This document shows positions 1 to 8,552 of a stretch of DNA of 64,000 nt, piece by piece. Position 1 is the stretch's first letter. Each line of letters starts with the position of its first letter. The notes under the pieces were generated by a model, which did not search any database, was not told the DNA's origin, and saw only the letters and a list, made by a program, of their open reading frames with translations. The translations under genes and the position numbers were made by a program. The stretch is from the NCBI RefSeq assembly GCF_018131185.1, contig NZ_JAFCJE010000005.1, forward strand, positions 186,001 to 250,000, read 5' to 3'. This DNA comes from Bradyrhizobium diazoefficiens. Its GTDB lineage: Bacteria > Pseudomonadota > Alphaproteobacteria > Rhizobiales > Xanthobacteraceae.

Positions 1-528
1 CCGGAAGATGTCGGCGACGATGATCGGGGCAAGGCCGAGGCTGGGCTCGTCCAGCATCAGGAGCTTCGGCTCGCCCATCAGCGCGCGGCCCATCGCGAGC
101 ATCTGCTGCTCGCCGCCGGAGAGCGTGCCGGCGAGCTGCTTGCGCCGCTCCTTCAACCGCGGGAACAGCGTGTAGACGCGTTCCATCGAAGCCTTCGCCT
201 TGCTTCGCTCGATGCGGAAGGCCCCCAACTCGAGATTGTCTTCGACATTCATGGTCACGAACAATTCGCGGTGCTCCGGGACGAGGCCAAGTCCCATCGC
301 GACGCGATCCTCGATGTCGAGCCGGGCGAGATCCTGGCCGGCAAAGGTGACGCGGCCCTTCAGCGGCAGGATGCCCATGACGGCTGAAAGCAGCGTGGTC
401 TTGCCGGCGCCATTGGCGCCGACGATGGTGACGATCTGGTTCTGGCCGACCTCGAGCGAGACCGAGCGCACCGCCTCGACCTTGCCATAGGCGACATGGG
501 CGTCGGTGACGGACAACAGCGCGCTCAT
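1..528 (-). CDS. livF: LivF-type ABC transporter ATPase (3' end cut by window)
   Basis: This is an ATPase subunit of a HAAT (branched-chain amino acid / carboxylate) ABC importer, acting on the cytoplasmic face of the membrane. Only the first 176 codons are present; the family is usually about 235-240 residues. The Walker A motif (GANGAGKT), the ABC signature (LSGGEQQ) and the Walker B/D-loop stretch (LLMLDEPSLGLAP) are all visible, so the nucleotide-binding core is intact and only the C-terminal part is missing. The ATG at 528 overlaps the stop of the preceding livMG gene by 4 bases (ATGA), which indicates translational coupling in a livH-livMG-livF operon. Substrate specificity cannot be read from an ATPase. 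Confidence 0.93.
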   Translation of the reverse strand, partial: MSALLSVTDAHVAYGKVEAVRSVSLEVGQNQIVTIVGANGAGKTTLLSAVMGILPLKGRVTFAGQDLARLDIEDRVAMGLGLVPEHRELFVTMNVEDNLELGAFRIERSKAKASMERVYTLFPRLKERRKQLAGTLSGGEQQMLAMGRALMGEPKLLMLDEPSLGLAPIIVADIFR

Positions 529-2294
529 GCCGCCACTCCGAGATAGGCCTTGATCACTTCAGGATTTGACTTGATCGTGGCAGGTGTGCCCTCCGCGATC
601 TTGGTGCCAAAATCGAGCACGACGATGCGGTCGGCGAGGTTCATGACGAACCCCATGTCGTGCTCGACCAGCAGGACGCTCATGCCGCCGTCGCGCAATT
701 CGCGGAGCAGGGTGGCGAGCTGCTGCTTCTCCATGTGGCGCAGGCCCGCGGCCGGCTCGTCGAGCAGCAACAGCATCGGATCGACGCAGAGAGCGCGCGC
801 GATCTCGACGATGCGCTGCTGGCCGAGCGAAAGGCTGCCTGCGAGCTGGTGCATCTGCTCAGCGAGGCCGACACGCTCGATCTGGCGGGCGGCCTCCGCG
901 AGCAACTTGGCCTCGTCGGCGCGGTCGAGCCGCAGCATCGAGGAGATGGGGCCCGAATGGCCGCGCAGATGCGCGCCGATCGCGACATTCTCCAGCACGG
1001 TCATGTCAGGGACCAGCTTGACGTGCTGGAAGGTCCTGCTGATGCCGAGCTTGACGATCTCCTGCGGCGGCGCCTTGTCGACCTTCTTGCCGAGCACCGA
1101 GACCGAGCCCGACGTTGCCGACAGGACGCCCGTGATCAGGTTGAACGTCGTGCTCTTGCCGGCGCCGTTCGGGCCGATCAGCGCGACGATCTCGCGGGCC
1201 TGGACGTCGAAGGAGACGTTGTTGACCGCGACCACGCCGCCGAATTGCTTCCGCGCCTTGTCGACCTGGAGCAGGGCGCTGGACTGGCCGGGTGCGCGGG
1301 CGCGATGCTCCAGTTTCAGCGAGGTGTCGGGCTTCTTGCCACTGGTACGCTCGGGGAAGAACGACATCAGCCAGGGCCAGAGCCCGCCGGGCGCAAGCTG
1401 GAGCAGCGCCACCAGCATGATGCCGAACACGATGGTCTCGACTTGGCCGGAGCCGGGCAGAAGCAGCGGCAAATAGCTCTGCAGCGCCTCTTTCAGGATC
1501 ACGACGATCGCGGCACCCAGCACGCCGCCCCAGACATAGCCGGCGCCGCCGACCACGGCGATGAAGAGATATTCGATGCCCATATGTGCGCCAAACGGCG
1601 TCGGGTTCACCGCGCGCTGAAGATGCGCGTAGAGCCATCCCGAGAGCCCGGCAAGCACGGCGGCGTGGATGAACACCAGGAGCTTTGCGCGCGGCGTGTG
1701 CACGCCAAAGGCTTCCGCCGCGACATGGCCGCGCCTGAGCGCGCGGATGGCGCGGCCGGTGCGGGAGTCCAACAGGTTCATCGTCAGCAGCGCCGAAACG
1801 ATCACGGCGATCCAGATCGCGTAGTAGATCGAGCCGGGCGAGAGCATCTTGAACGTGCCGATCGACAGCGGCGGGATCGCCGAGATGCCGTCGTTTCTCC
1901 CCAGGAATTCCAGCTTGCTGAAGAGATAGAACAGGCCGAGGCCCCAGGCGATCGTGCCGAGCGGCAGATAATGGCCGGAGAGGCGGACGGTGATCAGCCC
2001 GAGCAGCACCGCCAGCGATCCGCTGACCAGGAGCGACAGCGGAAGGGTCAGCCACGGCGATACGCCATAGGCCGTCGACAGCACCGCGGTGGTGTAGGCG
2101 CCGAAGCCGACGAAGGCCGCTTGGCCGAACGAGGTCAGGCCGCCGACGCCGGTCAGCAGCACGAGGCCCATCGCGACCAGGGCCGCGAGGCCGATATTGT
2201 CCAGCAGCACGATCCAGAACGGCGGCATGCCGGGGATGAACGGGATCGCCGCCATGACGAGCGCGAAGACGAGAATGGGAAACCGGCTCTGCAT
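525..2294 (-). CDS. Fused LivM-LivG: HAAT permease plus ATPase in one chain
   Basis: This 589-residue protein joins two normally separate subunits of a HAAT importer. Residues 1 to about 315 form a LivM-type permease with many hydrophobic segments and the family stretch TSFGQAAFVGFGAY near residues 54-67. After a short hydrophilic linker (about 316-342) comes a LivG-type ATPase with Walker A GPNGAGKS at 374-381, signature LSLGQQ at 488-493 and Walker B LLLLDEP at 508-514. The reading frame is continuous with no sign of a frameshift. It lies 7 bases after livH and overlaps livF by 4 bases. Such fusions occur in this family. The operon has no binding-protein gene directly adjacent, so it probably works with one or more of the four binding proteins at 5.7-11.2 kb (inference). 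Confidence 0.93.
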   Translation of the reverse strand: MQSRFPILVFALVMAAIPFIPGMPPFWIVLLDNIGLAALVAMGLVLLTGVGGLTSFGQAAFVGFGAYTTAVLSTAYGVSPWLTLPLSLLVSGSLAVLLGLITVRLSGHYLPLGTIAWGLGLFYLFSKLEFLGRNDGISAIPPLSIGTFKMLSPGSIYYAIWIAVIVSALLTMNLLDSRTGRAIRALRRGHVAAEAFGVHTPRAKLLVFIHAAVLAGLSGWLYAHLQRAVNPTPFGAHMGIEYLFIAVVGGAGYVWGGVLGAAIVVILKEALQSYLPLLLPGSGQVETIVFGIMLVALLQLAPGGLWPWLMSFFPERTSGKKPDTSLKLEHRARAPGQSSALLQVDKARKQFGGVVAVNNVSFDVQAREIVALIGPNGAGKSTTFNLITGVLSATSGSVSVLGKKVDKAPPQEIVKLGISRTFQHVKLVPDMTVLENVAIGAHLRGHSGPISSMLRLDRADEAKLLAEAARQIERVGLAEQMHQLAGSLSLGQQRIVEIARALCVDPMLLLLDEPAAGLRHMEKQQLATLLRELRDGGMSVLLVEHDMGFVMNLADRIVVLDFGTKIAEGTPATIKSNPEVIKAYLGVAA

Positions 2295-2301
2295 CTTGGC
2301 G

Positions 2302-3342
2302 TCAGTCCTTCTCTTCCTCGACCGCCGGCGCGGCGAGCGAGCGCAGCAGCAGCACGGGGATCAGCAGCATGAAAACGATCACCTCCTTGTAGTTGGAGGC
2401 ATAGAAGGACGAGAACGCCTCGACGAGGCCGACGACCAGCGCCGCGGCGGCGGTGAGGGGATAGCTGACGAGGCCGCCGATGATCGCGGCGACGAAACCC
2501 TTCAGGCCGATCAGGAAGCCGCTGTCATAGTAGAGCGTCGTGATCGGCACGATCAGGATGCCCGACAGCGCGCCGATGACGGATGCCAGCAGGAAGGCGA
2601 TCTGCCCCGATAGCGTGGTGCGGATGCCCGCGAGCCGCGCCCCCAGCCGGTTCACGGCGGTCGCGCGCAGCGCCTTGCCGTAGAGCGTCAGGCCGAAGAA
2701 CAGCCAGAGCCCGATGATGAAGGCGATGGTGATGCCGTAGACGGTGAGGCTCTGGCCGGTGAAGCGCAATGCGCCGGCGGTGAAGGCGCCGGACAGCACC
2801 GCCGGCCCGCGCTGGCCTTCGGCGCCGAAGAAAAGCAGGCCAAGTCCCTGCAGCGCGAGATGGACGCCCACCGAGGCGATCAGCAGCACCAGCACGGAGG
2901 TGTGGGCCAGCGGCTGGAACGCGACGCGGTAGAGATAGAGGCCGATCATCGCCACGATCACCAGCGACAGTGCGATGCAAATCGCGACCGGCGGCTTCTG
3001 GGCGGCGAAATACACGGTCAGCGCCAGCACGATGGCCGGCAGCACGACGTTGGTGACGAAGCTGCGCACGATCAGCCGCCCATGCAGCGCCTTGCGTGCC
3101 ACGAACAGGTCGAACGCGAAGGCGCCGATGCCCAGCGCAAGTGCGAGCTTGGCCGTGCCCGGCATCTGGCCTGCCGCCAGCGAGGCATAGGTCAGCGCAC
3201 CGTAGGTGACGAACTCGCCCTGGGGAATGAGGATCACCCGGGTGACGGCGAACACCAGCACCAGCGCGAGGCCGAGCAGCGCGTAGATCGCGCCATTGGT
3301 GATGCCATCCTGCACCAGGAACAGCATGATGGTGGTATTCAA
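2302..3342 (-). CDS. livH: LivH-type HAAT ABC transporter permease, longer than usual
   Basis: This is an inner-membrane permease of the LivH family and the first gene of the minus-strand operon livH-livMG-livF. The N-terminus (NGAIYALLGLALVLVF) and the C-terminal half, with YDSGFLIGLKGFVAAIIGG, are typical. At 346 residues it is about 50 longer than most LivH proteins. The extra length lies after the first membrane segments (about residues 65-125), where additional hydrophobic stretches are present. It is divergent from the MarR-family gene at 3522, and the 179-base gap carries a perfect inverted repeat, so control by that regulator is likely. The usual partner of LivH is LivM, supplied here by the fused livMG. 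Confidence 0.9.
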   Translation of the reverse strand: MNTTIMLFLVQDGITNGAIYALLGLALVLVFAVTRVILIPQGEFVTYGALTYASLAAGQMPGTAKLALALGIGAFAFDLFVARKALHGRLIVRSFVTNVVLPAIVLALTVYFAAQKPPVAICIALSLVIVAMIGLYLYRVAFQPLAHTSVLVLLIASVGVHLALQGLGLLFFGAEGQRGPAVLSGAFTAGALRFTGQSLTVYGITIAFIIGLWLFFGLTLYGKALRATAVNRLGARLAGIRTTLSGQIAFLLASVIGALSGILIVPITTLYYDSGFLIGLKGFVAAIIGGLVSYPLTAAAALVVGLVEAFSSFYASNYKEVIVFMLLIPVLLLRSLAAPAVEEEKD

Positions 3343-3427
3343 GACCGGACGCTCCCCCTAAAGATTACGGACCGGTCCCCTGGATTGCGGTGGACGGTAC
3401 GCTCACAGCCATTGAAAAACGCATGCG

Positions 3428-3461
3428 ATATTTGATATGGTCCATAACAATTATCAAATAT
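3428..3461. promoter_or_regulatory. Perfect 10-bp inverted repeat, candidate MarR operator
   Basis: The arms ATATTTGATA (3428-3437) and TATCAAATAT (3452-3461) are exact reverse complements separated by 14 bases. The site lies in the AT-rich divergent gap, 86 bases before livH and 60 before the marR gene. MarR-family dimers typically bind such repeats between their own gene and a divergent target, so this is the likely autoregulatory and operon operator. The arm-to-arm distance of 24 bases is a little long for a single dimer, so two dimers or a looser arrangement is possible. Confidence 0.6.
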
Positions 3462-3521
3462 AACATCAAGGGCGGGGTGGATGACCCGTCCCGAATTTAG
3501 CGGGATTACGAGCACGAGGCG

Positions 3522-4055
3522 ATGACCGTTTCCAAAGCTGCCGAAAAGTCCTCTGAGAAGCCTGCCGATACGGCCAAGGGCCGCAAGGACGTGGCCGAGG
3601 CGCAGGGTCAGGGGTCCGCCGAAGCCCTCCAGCTCGGCGAACTCTCGGAGCAGCTCGGCTATGTGCTGAAGCGGGCGCAGCTCAAGGTGTTCGAGAACTT
3701 CCTGCGCTGCATGGCCTCGCTCCAGCTGACGCCGGCGCAATTCTCCGTGCTGCTGCTGGTCGAGAAGAATCCCGGCCGTAACCAGACCGAGATCGCCTCG
3801 ACTCTCGGCATCCTCAGGCCGAACTTCGTGGCGATGCTCGACAATCTCGAGAGCCGCGATCTTTGCGCCCGGATCCGCTCCACCAACGACCGCCGCTCGC
3901 ACATCCTGGTGCTGACCGACAAGGGCAAGGCCGTGCTTTCCCGCGCCAAGAAGCTCGTCGCCACCAAGCACGAGGCCCGGCTGAACGACTTGCTCGGGCA
4001 GAGCAACCGCGAGGCGCTCATCGCGATGCTCTCGAAGATCGCGAACGAGTTTTGA
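3522..4055 (+). CDS. MarR-family transcriptional regulator
   Basis: This 177-residue protein has a charged, low-complexity N-terminal tail (about residues 1-35, rich in Lys, Glu and Ala) followed by a MarR winged-helix domain. Recognisable parts are the helix-turn-helix around RNQTEIASTLGILRPNFVAMLDNLE (cited here by position, about residues 87-111) and the wing with STNDRRSHILVLTDKGKAV. MarR proteins are ligand-released repressors, and several alphaproteobacterial members (CouR, BadR) respond to aromatic acids or their CoA thioesters. It is divergent from livH-livMG-livF with a perfect inverted repeat between, so it probably represses that transporter and itself. The ligand is unknown. The start at 3522 follows a short AT-rich leader without a strong ribosome-binding site. 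Confidence 0.9.
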   Translation: MTVSKAAEKSSEKPADTAKGRKDVAEAQGQGSAEALQLGELSEQLGYVLKRAQLKVFENFLRCMASLQLTPAQFSVLLLVEKNPGRNQTEIASTLGILRPNFVAMLDNLESRDLCARIRSTNDRRSHILVLTDKGKAVLSRAKKLVATKHEARLNDLLGQSNREALIAMLSKIANEF

Positions 4056-4110
4056 GGGGCGGCCGTCGAACCCAAGCTGGCTTGTGACGAGCCCAACCCA
4101 CATTCTCCGC

Positions 4111-4212
4111 TGTCATCGCCCGACATGATCGGGCGATCCAGTACTCCGAGACCGTTTTGGTTCATCGAGAGGCTGCGGCGTACTGGATTCCCCGCCTGCG
4201 CGGGGAATGACA
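4111..4212. repeat. Palindromic intergenic element, GTACTGGAT family (copy 1)
   Basis: This 102-bp element begins TGTCATCGCCCG and ends with a near-complementary CGGGGAATGACA. It has inner complementary stretches ATCCAGTAC and GTACTGGAT, so it can fold into a long two-armed hairpin. A second copy with the same inner and outer motifs lies at 22137-22243. It sits between the convergent marR and glycerate kinase genes. Such elements are common in Bradyrhizobium and Rhodopseudomonas intergenic DNA. Their function is unknown. Confidence 0.75.
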
Positions 4213-4232
4213 CCGTCGTTGGGGCTGGCGCC

Positions 4233-5516
4233 TCAATCCACCAGGATCACCCTTATATCGTTCACGTTGGTCAGCGTCGGGCCGGGCAGCAGCAGATCCC
4301 CCGTCGCCTCGAAGAACGTGGTGGCGTCGTTGTTGTCGAGGTAGGCCTGTGGCTGGAGTCCCTGCGCCTTCATCTTCGCGAACGTCGCCGCGTCGATCAG
4401 CGCGCCGGCGGGATCGGTGGGGTTGCCGGCGCCGCCATCGGCACCGTCGGTATCGGCGGCCAGCGCCGAGATATCCGGCGTGTCCTTCAGCAGGTTGGCG
4501 AGCGCCAGGGCGTATTCCTGGTTCGGTCCGCCGCGTCCCTGGCCGCGCACGGTGACCGTGAGCTCGCCGCCGGAGAGGATCGCGACGCGCTTGCCTTGCG
4601 CGCGTGCCTGAAGCGCGAGCTTCGCATGATCGGCCGCGACCTCGCGGGCCTCGCCTTCGAGGTCGGCGCCGAGACCGATGGTCTCGTAGCCGGCCTCGCG
4701 CGCGAGCTTCACCGCGGCGTCGAACGACTGCTTGGGCCGCGCGATCAGCTCGAAATGCGCCCGGGCAAAGGCCGCATCGTCAGGCTTGCAGCTCTCGTTG
4801 GCGGGATCATCGAGCGCGCGGCGCACGGTATCGTCGATGTCGAGCCTGTACTTCGCCACGATCGCGCGCGCATCGGCCAGGGTGGTCGGATCCGCCACCG
4901 TGGGACCGGAGGCGATCGCGGAGGGATCGTCATGCGGCACGTCGGAGATCGCGAGCGTCACGATCTCGACGGCATTCCTGCCGGCGCGCGCGAGACGGCC
5001 GCCCTTGATCCGCGACAGATGCTTGCGCACGACGTTCATCTCGCCGATCGGCGCGCCCGAGCGTAGCAGCGCCTTGTTGACCGCCTGCTTCTGCGCGAAG
5101 CTGATGCCCTCCACCGGCGCGATCCAGTTCGCCGAGCCGCCGCCGGTGAGCAGCACCAGGAGCAGATCGTCAGGGCCGGCCTCGCCGGCCAGCGCGAGCG
5201 TGTCGGCCGCGCCCTTCAGGCCGGCCTCGTCGGGCACGGGATGGCCGGCCTCGACCACGCGGATGCGGCGCGTCGGCACGCCGTATCCGTGGCGCGTGGT
5301 GGCGATGCCGACCAGCCGCTCCGGCGCCAGCCCCAGGGTGTCGAGATAGTGCCGCTCCGCCGCCGCGGCCATCGCGCCCGCGCCCTTGCCGGCGGCAAGG
5401 CAGATCACGCGTCCCCTCGGCGCGGGGCGCAGATGCGGCGCCAGCACGACGTTGGGATGGGCGGCGGCAACGGCGGCATCGTAGAGCGCGCGGAGCAGGG
5501 GACGTCGGTCGGTCAT
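4233..5516 (-). CDS. Glycerate 2-kinase (MOFRL family, GckA/TtuD type)
   Basis: This 427-residue enzyme belongs to the glycerate 2-kinase (DUF4147 plus MOFRL) family, which phosphorylates D-glycerate to 2-phosphoglycerate in serine-cycle, tartrate or glyoxylate metabolism. The sequence shows the family features: an N-terminal LAAGKGAGAMA nucleotide-site stretch near residues 40-50, a glycine-rich LLTGGGSANW near 140, SDVPHDDPSAIASGPT near 192-208, and a C-terminal MOFRL domain with ILSGGELTVTVRG and ALAADTDGADGGAGNPTDPAG. It is transcribed alone on the minus strand downstream of the terminator behind the first binding-protein gene. No other glyoxylate-pathway gene is adjacent, so its physiological role here is unclear. 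Confidence 0.92.
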   Translation of the reverse strand: MTDRRPLLRALYDAAVAAAHPNVVLAPHLRPAPRGRVICLAAGKGAGAMAAAAERHYLDTLGLAPERLVGIATTRHGYGVPTRRIRVVEAGHPVPDEAGLKGAADTLALAGEAGPDDLLLVLLTGGGSANWIAPVEGISFAQKQAVNKALLRSGAPIGEMNVVRKHLSRIKGGRLARAGRNAVEIVTLAISDVPHDDPSAIASGPTVADPTTLADARAIVAKYRLDIDDTVRRALDDPANESCKPDDAAFARAHFELIARPKQSFDAAVKLAREAGYETIGLGADLEGEAREVAADHAKLALQARAQGKRVAILSGGELTVTVRGQGRGGPNQEYALALANLLKDTPDISALAADTDGADGGAGNPTDPAGALIDAATFAKMKAQGLQPQAYLDNNDATTFFEATGDLLLPGPTLTNVNDIRVILVD

Positions 5517-5651
5517 GACGAAAAGCCTTGGGCGAACAGGAGGGATCGGCGGCGAGCGCCCCCGGTCACATGCCTACCCCATCAGGCGCCAAAGCGTAAG
5601 CGGCCTTGGCCATCATTCGATTGTGCAATCGCGTGATCGCAATCGGTGGGC

Positions 5652-5685
5652 AAAAAAAGCTCCCTGCGAGAGCATCGCAGGGAGC
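5652..5685 (-). terminator. Rho-independent terminator behind binding-protein gene 1
   Basis: An 11-bp perfect stem (GCTCCCTGCGA at 5659-5669 with TCGCAGGGAGC at 5675-5685) closes a 5-base loop. On the minus strand it is followed by seven T residues (the A run 5652-5658). It lies 23 bases beyond the stop of the gene ending at 5709. Confidence 0.92.
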
Positions 5686-5708
5686 CTGCCGTCCACGTCT
5701 TCCAGCGA

Positions 5709-6938
5709 CTAGCCGCCGGCGTCGGCGCTGATCACGTCGCCGAACAGATCCCACTTGTCGCCCTTGAACTTCATGAGCTGGAGTGAGCTGATCGGTGCGA
5801 AGTCGTTCGCGCCGGTGTTGATCTTGATGCCGGGCAGCAGCACTTCGGTACGGAAGTCCTTCAGGCTGGCCGCCTGTTTCATGACGTTCTCGCGCGTGAG
5901 ATTGTCGCCGCACTTCTTCAGCACTTCGACCAGCGTCTGTGCCACGCCGTAGCCGACGATGGTGCCGCCGTCGAGCTTGTCGCCTTCCGGGAAGTACTTC
6001 GCCATGAAGTCCAGGAAGCCCTTCATGCCGGCGTCGTCCTTCCACTGCGGATCGGAGACGTCCTTCAGATATGCGGCCGAGATGATGTCCTGCGAGTTCT
6101 CGAAGCCCGCGGGCTTGATCACGCTGCCGACCGAGGCCGAGACGTTGTTGAGGAAGTGCGTCGGCTTCCAGCCGATCTCGGAGATCTTCTTGATCGCCTG
6201 CGCCGCGAATTTCGGCGTGGTGATGTTGATGAAGACGTCGGCGCCGGTCGCCTTCAGCTTGACGATGTGATTGTCGATGGTGGGCTCCGACGTCTCGTAG
6301 CTTTCCTCCAGCACGATCATGCTTGCGGCCTTGGCGCCGAGGCCGTCCTTCAGGCCCTTGAGGTAGTCCTTGCCGTAATCGTCGTTCTGGTACAGGACGC
6401 CGATCTTGGCGTTGGGCATGGCCTTCAGGATGTACTTTGCGTAGATCTGCGTCTCGCTCTGGTAGTTGGGCTGCCAGCCCATCGTCCAGGGGAAGTTCTG
6501 CGGATCGTTCCACTTGGTGGCGCCGGTTGCGACGAACAGCTGTGGCACCTTCTTCGAGTTCATGTACTTCTGGATCGCCGAGTTCGGCGGGGTGCCGAGC
6601 GAGTTGAAGACGAGCAGCACCTCGTCGCTCTCGACCAGCTTGCGCGCCTGCTCCACCGTCTTGGGCGGCGAATAGGCGTCGTCGTAAGAGACGAAATTGA
6701 TCTTGCGGCCGTTGATTCCGCCCTCGTCGTTGATCTTCTTGAAATAGGCGGCTTCGGTCCGGCCGATGATGCCGTAGGCGGAGGCCGGTCCGCTGTAGGG
6801 CATGATGTTGCCGATCTTGATTTCGGTATCGGTTGCGCCGGTATCGTATTTCTTCTGGGCCGATGCAGTGGAGGTCGAGGCCGCAATGAGCGCAAGCGCC
6901 AGTGACGCGGCGGCAAATTTGCCGGTGACAGCAGGCAT
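5709..6938 (-). CDS. HAAT ABC transporter substrate-binding protein 1 (LivK-like)
   Basis: This is a periplasmic type I binding protein of 409 residues in the Leu/Ile/Val-binding (Peripla_BP_6) family. The ATG at 6938 is chosen because it gives a clean signal peptide (KFAAASLALALIAASTSTASA, about residues 6-26) ending before QKKYDTGATD, and because AGGGAG lies just upstream. The start of the mature protein, EIKIGNIMPYSGPASAYG, is shared almost exactly with the three following paralogs. The gene has its own ribosome-binding site and a strong terminator, so it can be expressed independently. The ligand is unknown. In R. palustris, related binding proteins near the pim genes suggest fatty or dicarboxylic acids (inference). 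No transporter core is adjacent, but one lies on either side within 6 kb. Confidence 0.93.
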   Translation of the reverse strand: MPAVTGKFAAASLALALIAASTSTASAQKKYDTGATDTEIKIGNIMPYSGPASAYGIIGRTEAAYFKKINDEGGINGRKINFVSYDDAYSPPKTVEQARKLVESDEVLLVFNSLGTPPNSAIQKYMNSKKVPQLFVATGATKWNDPQNFPWTMGWQPNYQSETQIYAKYILKAMPNAKIGVLYQNDDYGKDYLKGLKDGLGAKAASMIVLEESYETSEPTIDNHIVKLKATGADVFINITTPKFAAQAIKKISEIGWKPTHFLNNVSASVGSVIKPAGFENSQDIISAAYLKDVSDPQWKDDAGMKGFLDFMAKYFPEGDKLDGGTIVGYGVAQTLVEVLKKCGDNLTRENVMKQAASLKDFRTEVLLPGIKINTGANDFAPISSLQLMKFKGDKWDLFGDVISADAGG

Positions 6939-7039
6939 TCCATTCTCCCTATTTTCTTGATGTGGGCGTCCCTTTTCTTGGCTTGATTGTTTTTGGCGAC
7001 GCTGCCGCAATTCAATACGATTTGGTTGCCGCCTTCAAG

Positions 7040-7070
7040 AAAAAGCCCCTGCGACGACGCCGCAGGGGCT
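7040..7070 (-). terminator. Rho-independent terminator behind binding-protein gene 2
   Basis: A 10-bp perfect stem (AGCCCCTGCG at 7044-7053 with CGCAGGGGCT at 7061-7070) has a 7-base loop, followed on the minus strand by a run of T (A run 7040-7044). It lies 34 bases past the stop of the gene ending at 7105 and separates it from binding-protein gene 1. Confidence 0.9.
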
Positions 7071-7104
7071 GCTTCTTTAGTAGTCATTGGGCAGGGCCGC
7101 GCCC

Positions 7105-8334
7105 TTAGCCGCCTACCTCGCTACTGAGGACGTCGCCGAACAGCTCCCAGCTTTCGCCCTTGAAGCGCATGAGTTGCACTTGGGACAGCGGCGCGAAGTC
7201 GGTGGGGCTGGTGTTAACCTTGATGCCCGGCAGCAGGCCTCCGGGTTCGAAGTCCCGGAGGGCGGCTGCCTGCTTCATGACGTTGGCTCGCGTCAGATCG
7301 TCGCCGCACGCCTTCAATACATGCGCAAGACCCTGGGCTACGATGTATCCGTACATCACAGCCGAATCCGTGCGGTTGGCATCCGGATAGTACTTGTCGA
7401 GGAACTCATTCCAGGCCTTCATCGCCGGATCGTTCTTCCATTGCGTGTCGGTCGGATCCTTGTAGTAGTTCGAGGAGATGATGCCTTGCGAGGCTTCGAA
7501 GCCGGCCGGCTTCATGACGCTGCCGATGGAAACCGAGACGTTGTTGAGGAAATGCATCGGCTTCCAGCCGATCTCATGCATCTTCTTGATCGTCTGAGCA
7601 GCAAATTTCGGAGTGGTGACGTTGAAGAAGACGTCGGCATCCGTCGACTTGAGCTTGACGATGCTGGAGTCGATGGTCGGCTGCGCCACCTCGTAGCTTT
7701 CCTCGGCCACGATCATCGACGCCGCCTTGGCGCCCAGGCCGTCCTTCAGGCCTTTGACGTAATCTTTGCCGTAGTCGTCATTCTGATAGAGGATGGCTAT
7801 CCTGGCGCCCGGCCTTTCCTTCAGAATGTACTTTGCATAGATGCGGGCTTCAGTCTGGTAGTTCGGCTGCCAGCCGATGGTCCACGGAAACTCCTTGGGA
7901 TCGTCCCATTTGGTGGCGCCGGTGGCGACGAACAGCTGCGGCACCTTCTTCTGGTTCATGTATTTCTGGATCGCGGTGTTCGGCGGTGTGCCAAGCGAGT
8001 TGAAGATGAGCAGCACCTCGTCGCTCTCGATGAGCTTGCGTGCCTGCTCCACGGTCTTCGGCGGCGAATAGGCGTCGTCATAGGTCACGAAGTTGATCTT
8101 GCGGCCGTTGATGCCGCCTTCTGCATTGATCTTGCGGAAATACGCCTCCTCGGTCTTGCCGATCACGCCGTAGGCGGAGGCTGGTCCGCTGTAGGGCATG
8201 ATATTGCCGATCTTGATCTCGCTGTCGGATGCGCCGGTGTCGTATTTCTTCTGCGCGGACGCTGTTGTGGACAGGGTGGCAGCCAGCACGAGGGCAGCCG
8301 AGAAGGCCCCCAATCGCACATGCATTGCAGGCAT
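7105..8334 (-). CDS. HAAT ABC transporter substrate-binding protein 2 (LivK-like)
   Basis: This is the second of four tandem paralogs, 409 residues. The ATG at 8334 gives a short positively charged start and a signal peptide (residues 1 to about 27, ending TTASA) before QKKYDTGASD. The mature protein carries the family blocks EIKIGNIMPYSGPASAYG, INAEGGINGRKINFVTYDDAY and FVATGATKWDDP, nearly the same as in paralogs 1 and 4. Differences cluster in the middle and C-terminal lobes (for example FFNVTTPKFAAQTIKKM), as expected if ligand preference has shifted. It has its own terminator and a 248-base upstream gap with an AT-rich palindrome, so separate regulation is plausible. Confidence 0.93.
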   Translation of the reverse strand: MPAMHVRLGAFSAALVLAATLSTTASAQKKYDTGASDSEIKIGNIMPYSGPASAYGVIGKTEEAYFRKINAEGGINGRKINFVTYDDAYSPPKTVEQARKLIESDEVLLIFNSLGTPPNTAIQKYMNQKKVPQLFVATGATKWDDPKEFPWTIGWQPNYQTEARIYAKYILKERPGARIAILYQNDDYGKDYVKGLKDGLGAKAASMIVAEESYEVAQPTIDSSIVKLKSTDADVFFNVTTPKFAAQTIKKMHEIGWKPMHFLNNVSVSIGSVMKPAGFEASQGIISSNYYKDPTDTQWKNDPAMKAWNEFLDKYYPDANRTDSAVMYGYIVAQGLAHVLKACGDDLTRANVMKQAAALRDFEPGGLLPGIKVNTSPTDFAPLSQVQLMRFKGESWELFGDVLSSEVGG

Positions 8335-8552
8335 CTTGATCTCCCTAGGTCGGTTTGAATGTGTCGATTGTTCTTGTCGTGAGCGATCATTGCGCGTCGC
8401 TCCAGCACGCATTGAATACCCTTCTCAGGTGCCCAGCAAGGAGAACGCGCCGTCGCGCGAGGTCCTTCTTCTGCGAGGGGATGCGGAATATTCCGGCGCG
8501 CGAGATGAAGCGCGCCATCACTCAGCTACGCCAAAATTGCCTTACGAAACAT

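Noticed and set aside
660..2372. A 570-codon plus-strand frame opposite livMG
   Set aside because: The minus-strand protein has intact permease and ATPase motifs throughout. The plus-strand product is Gln/Arg/Asp-rich low complexity.
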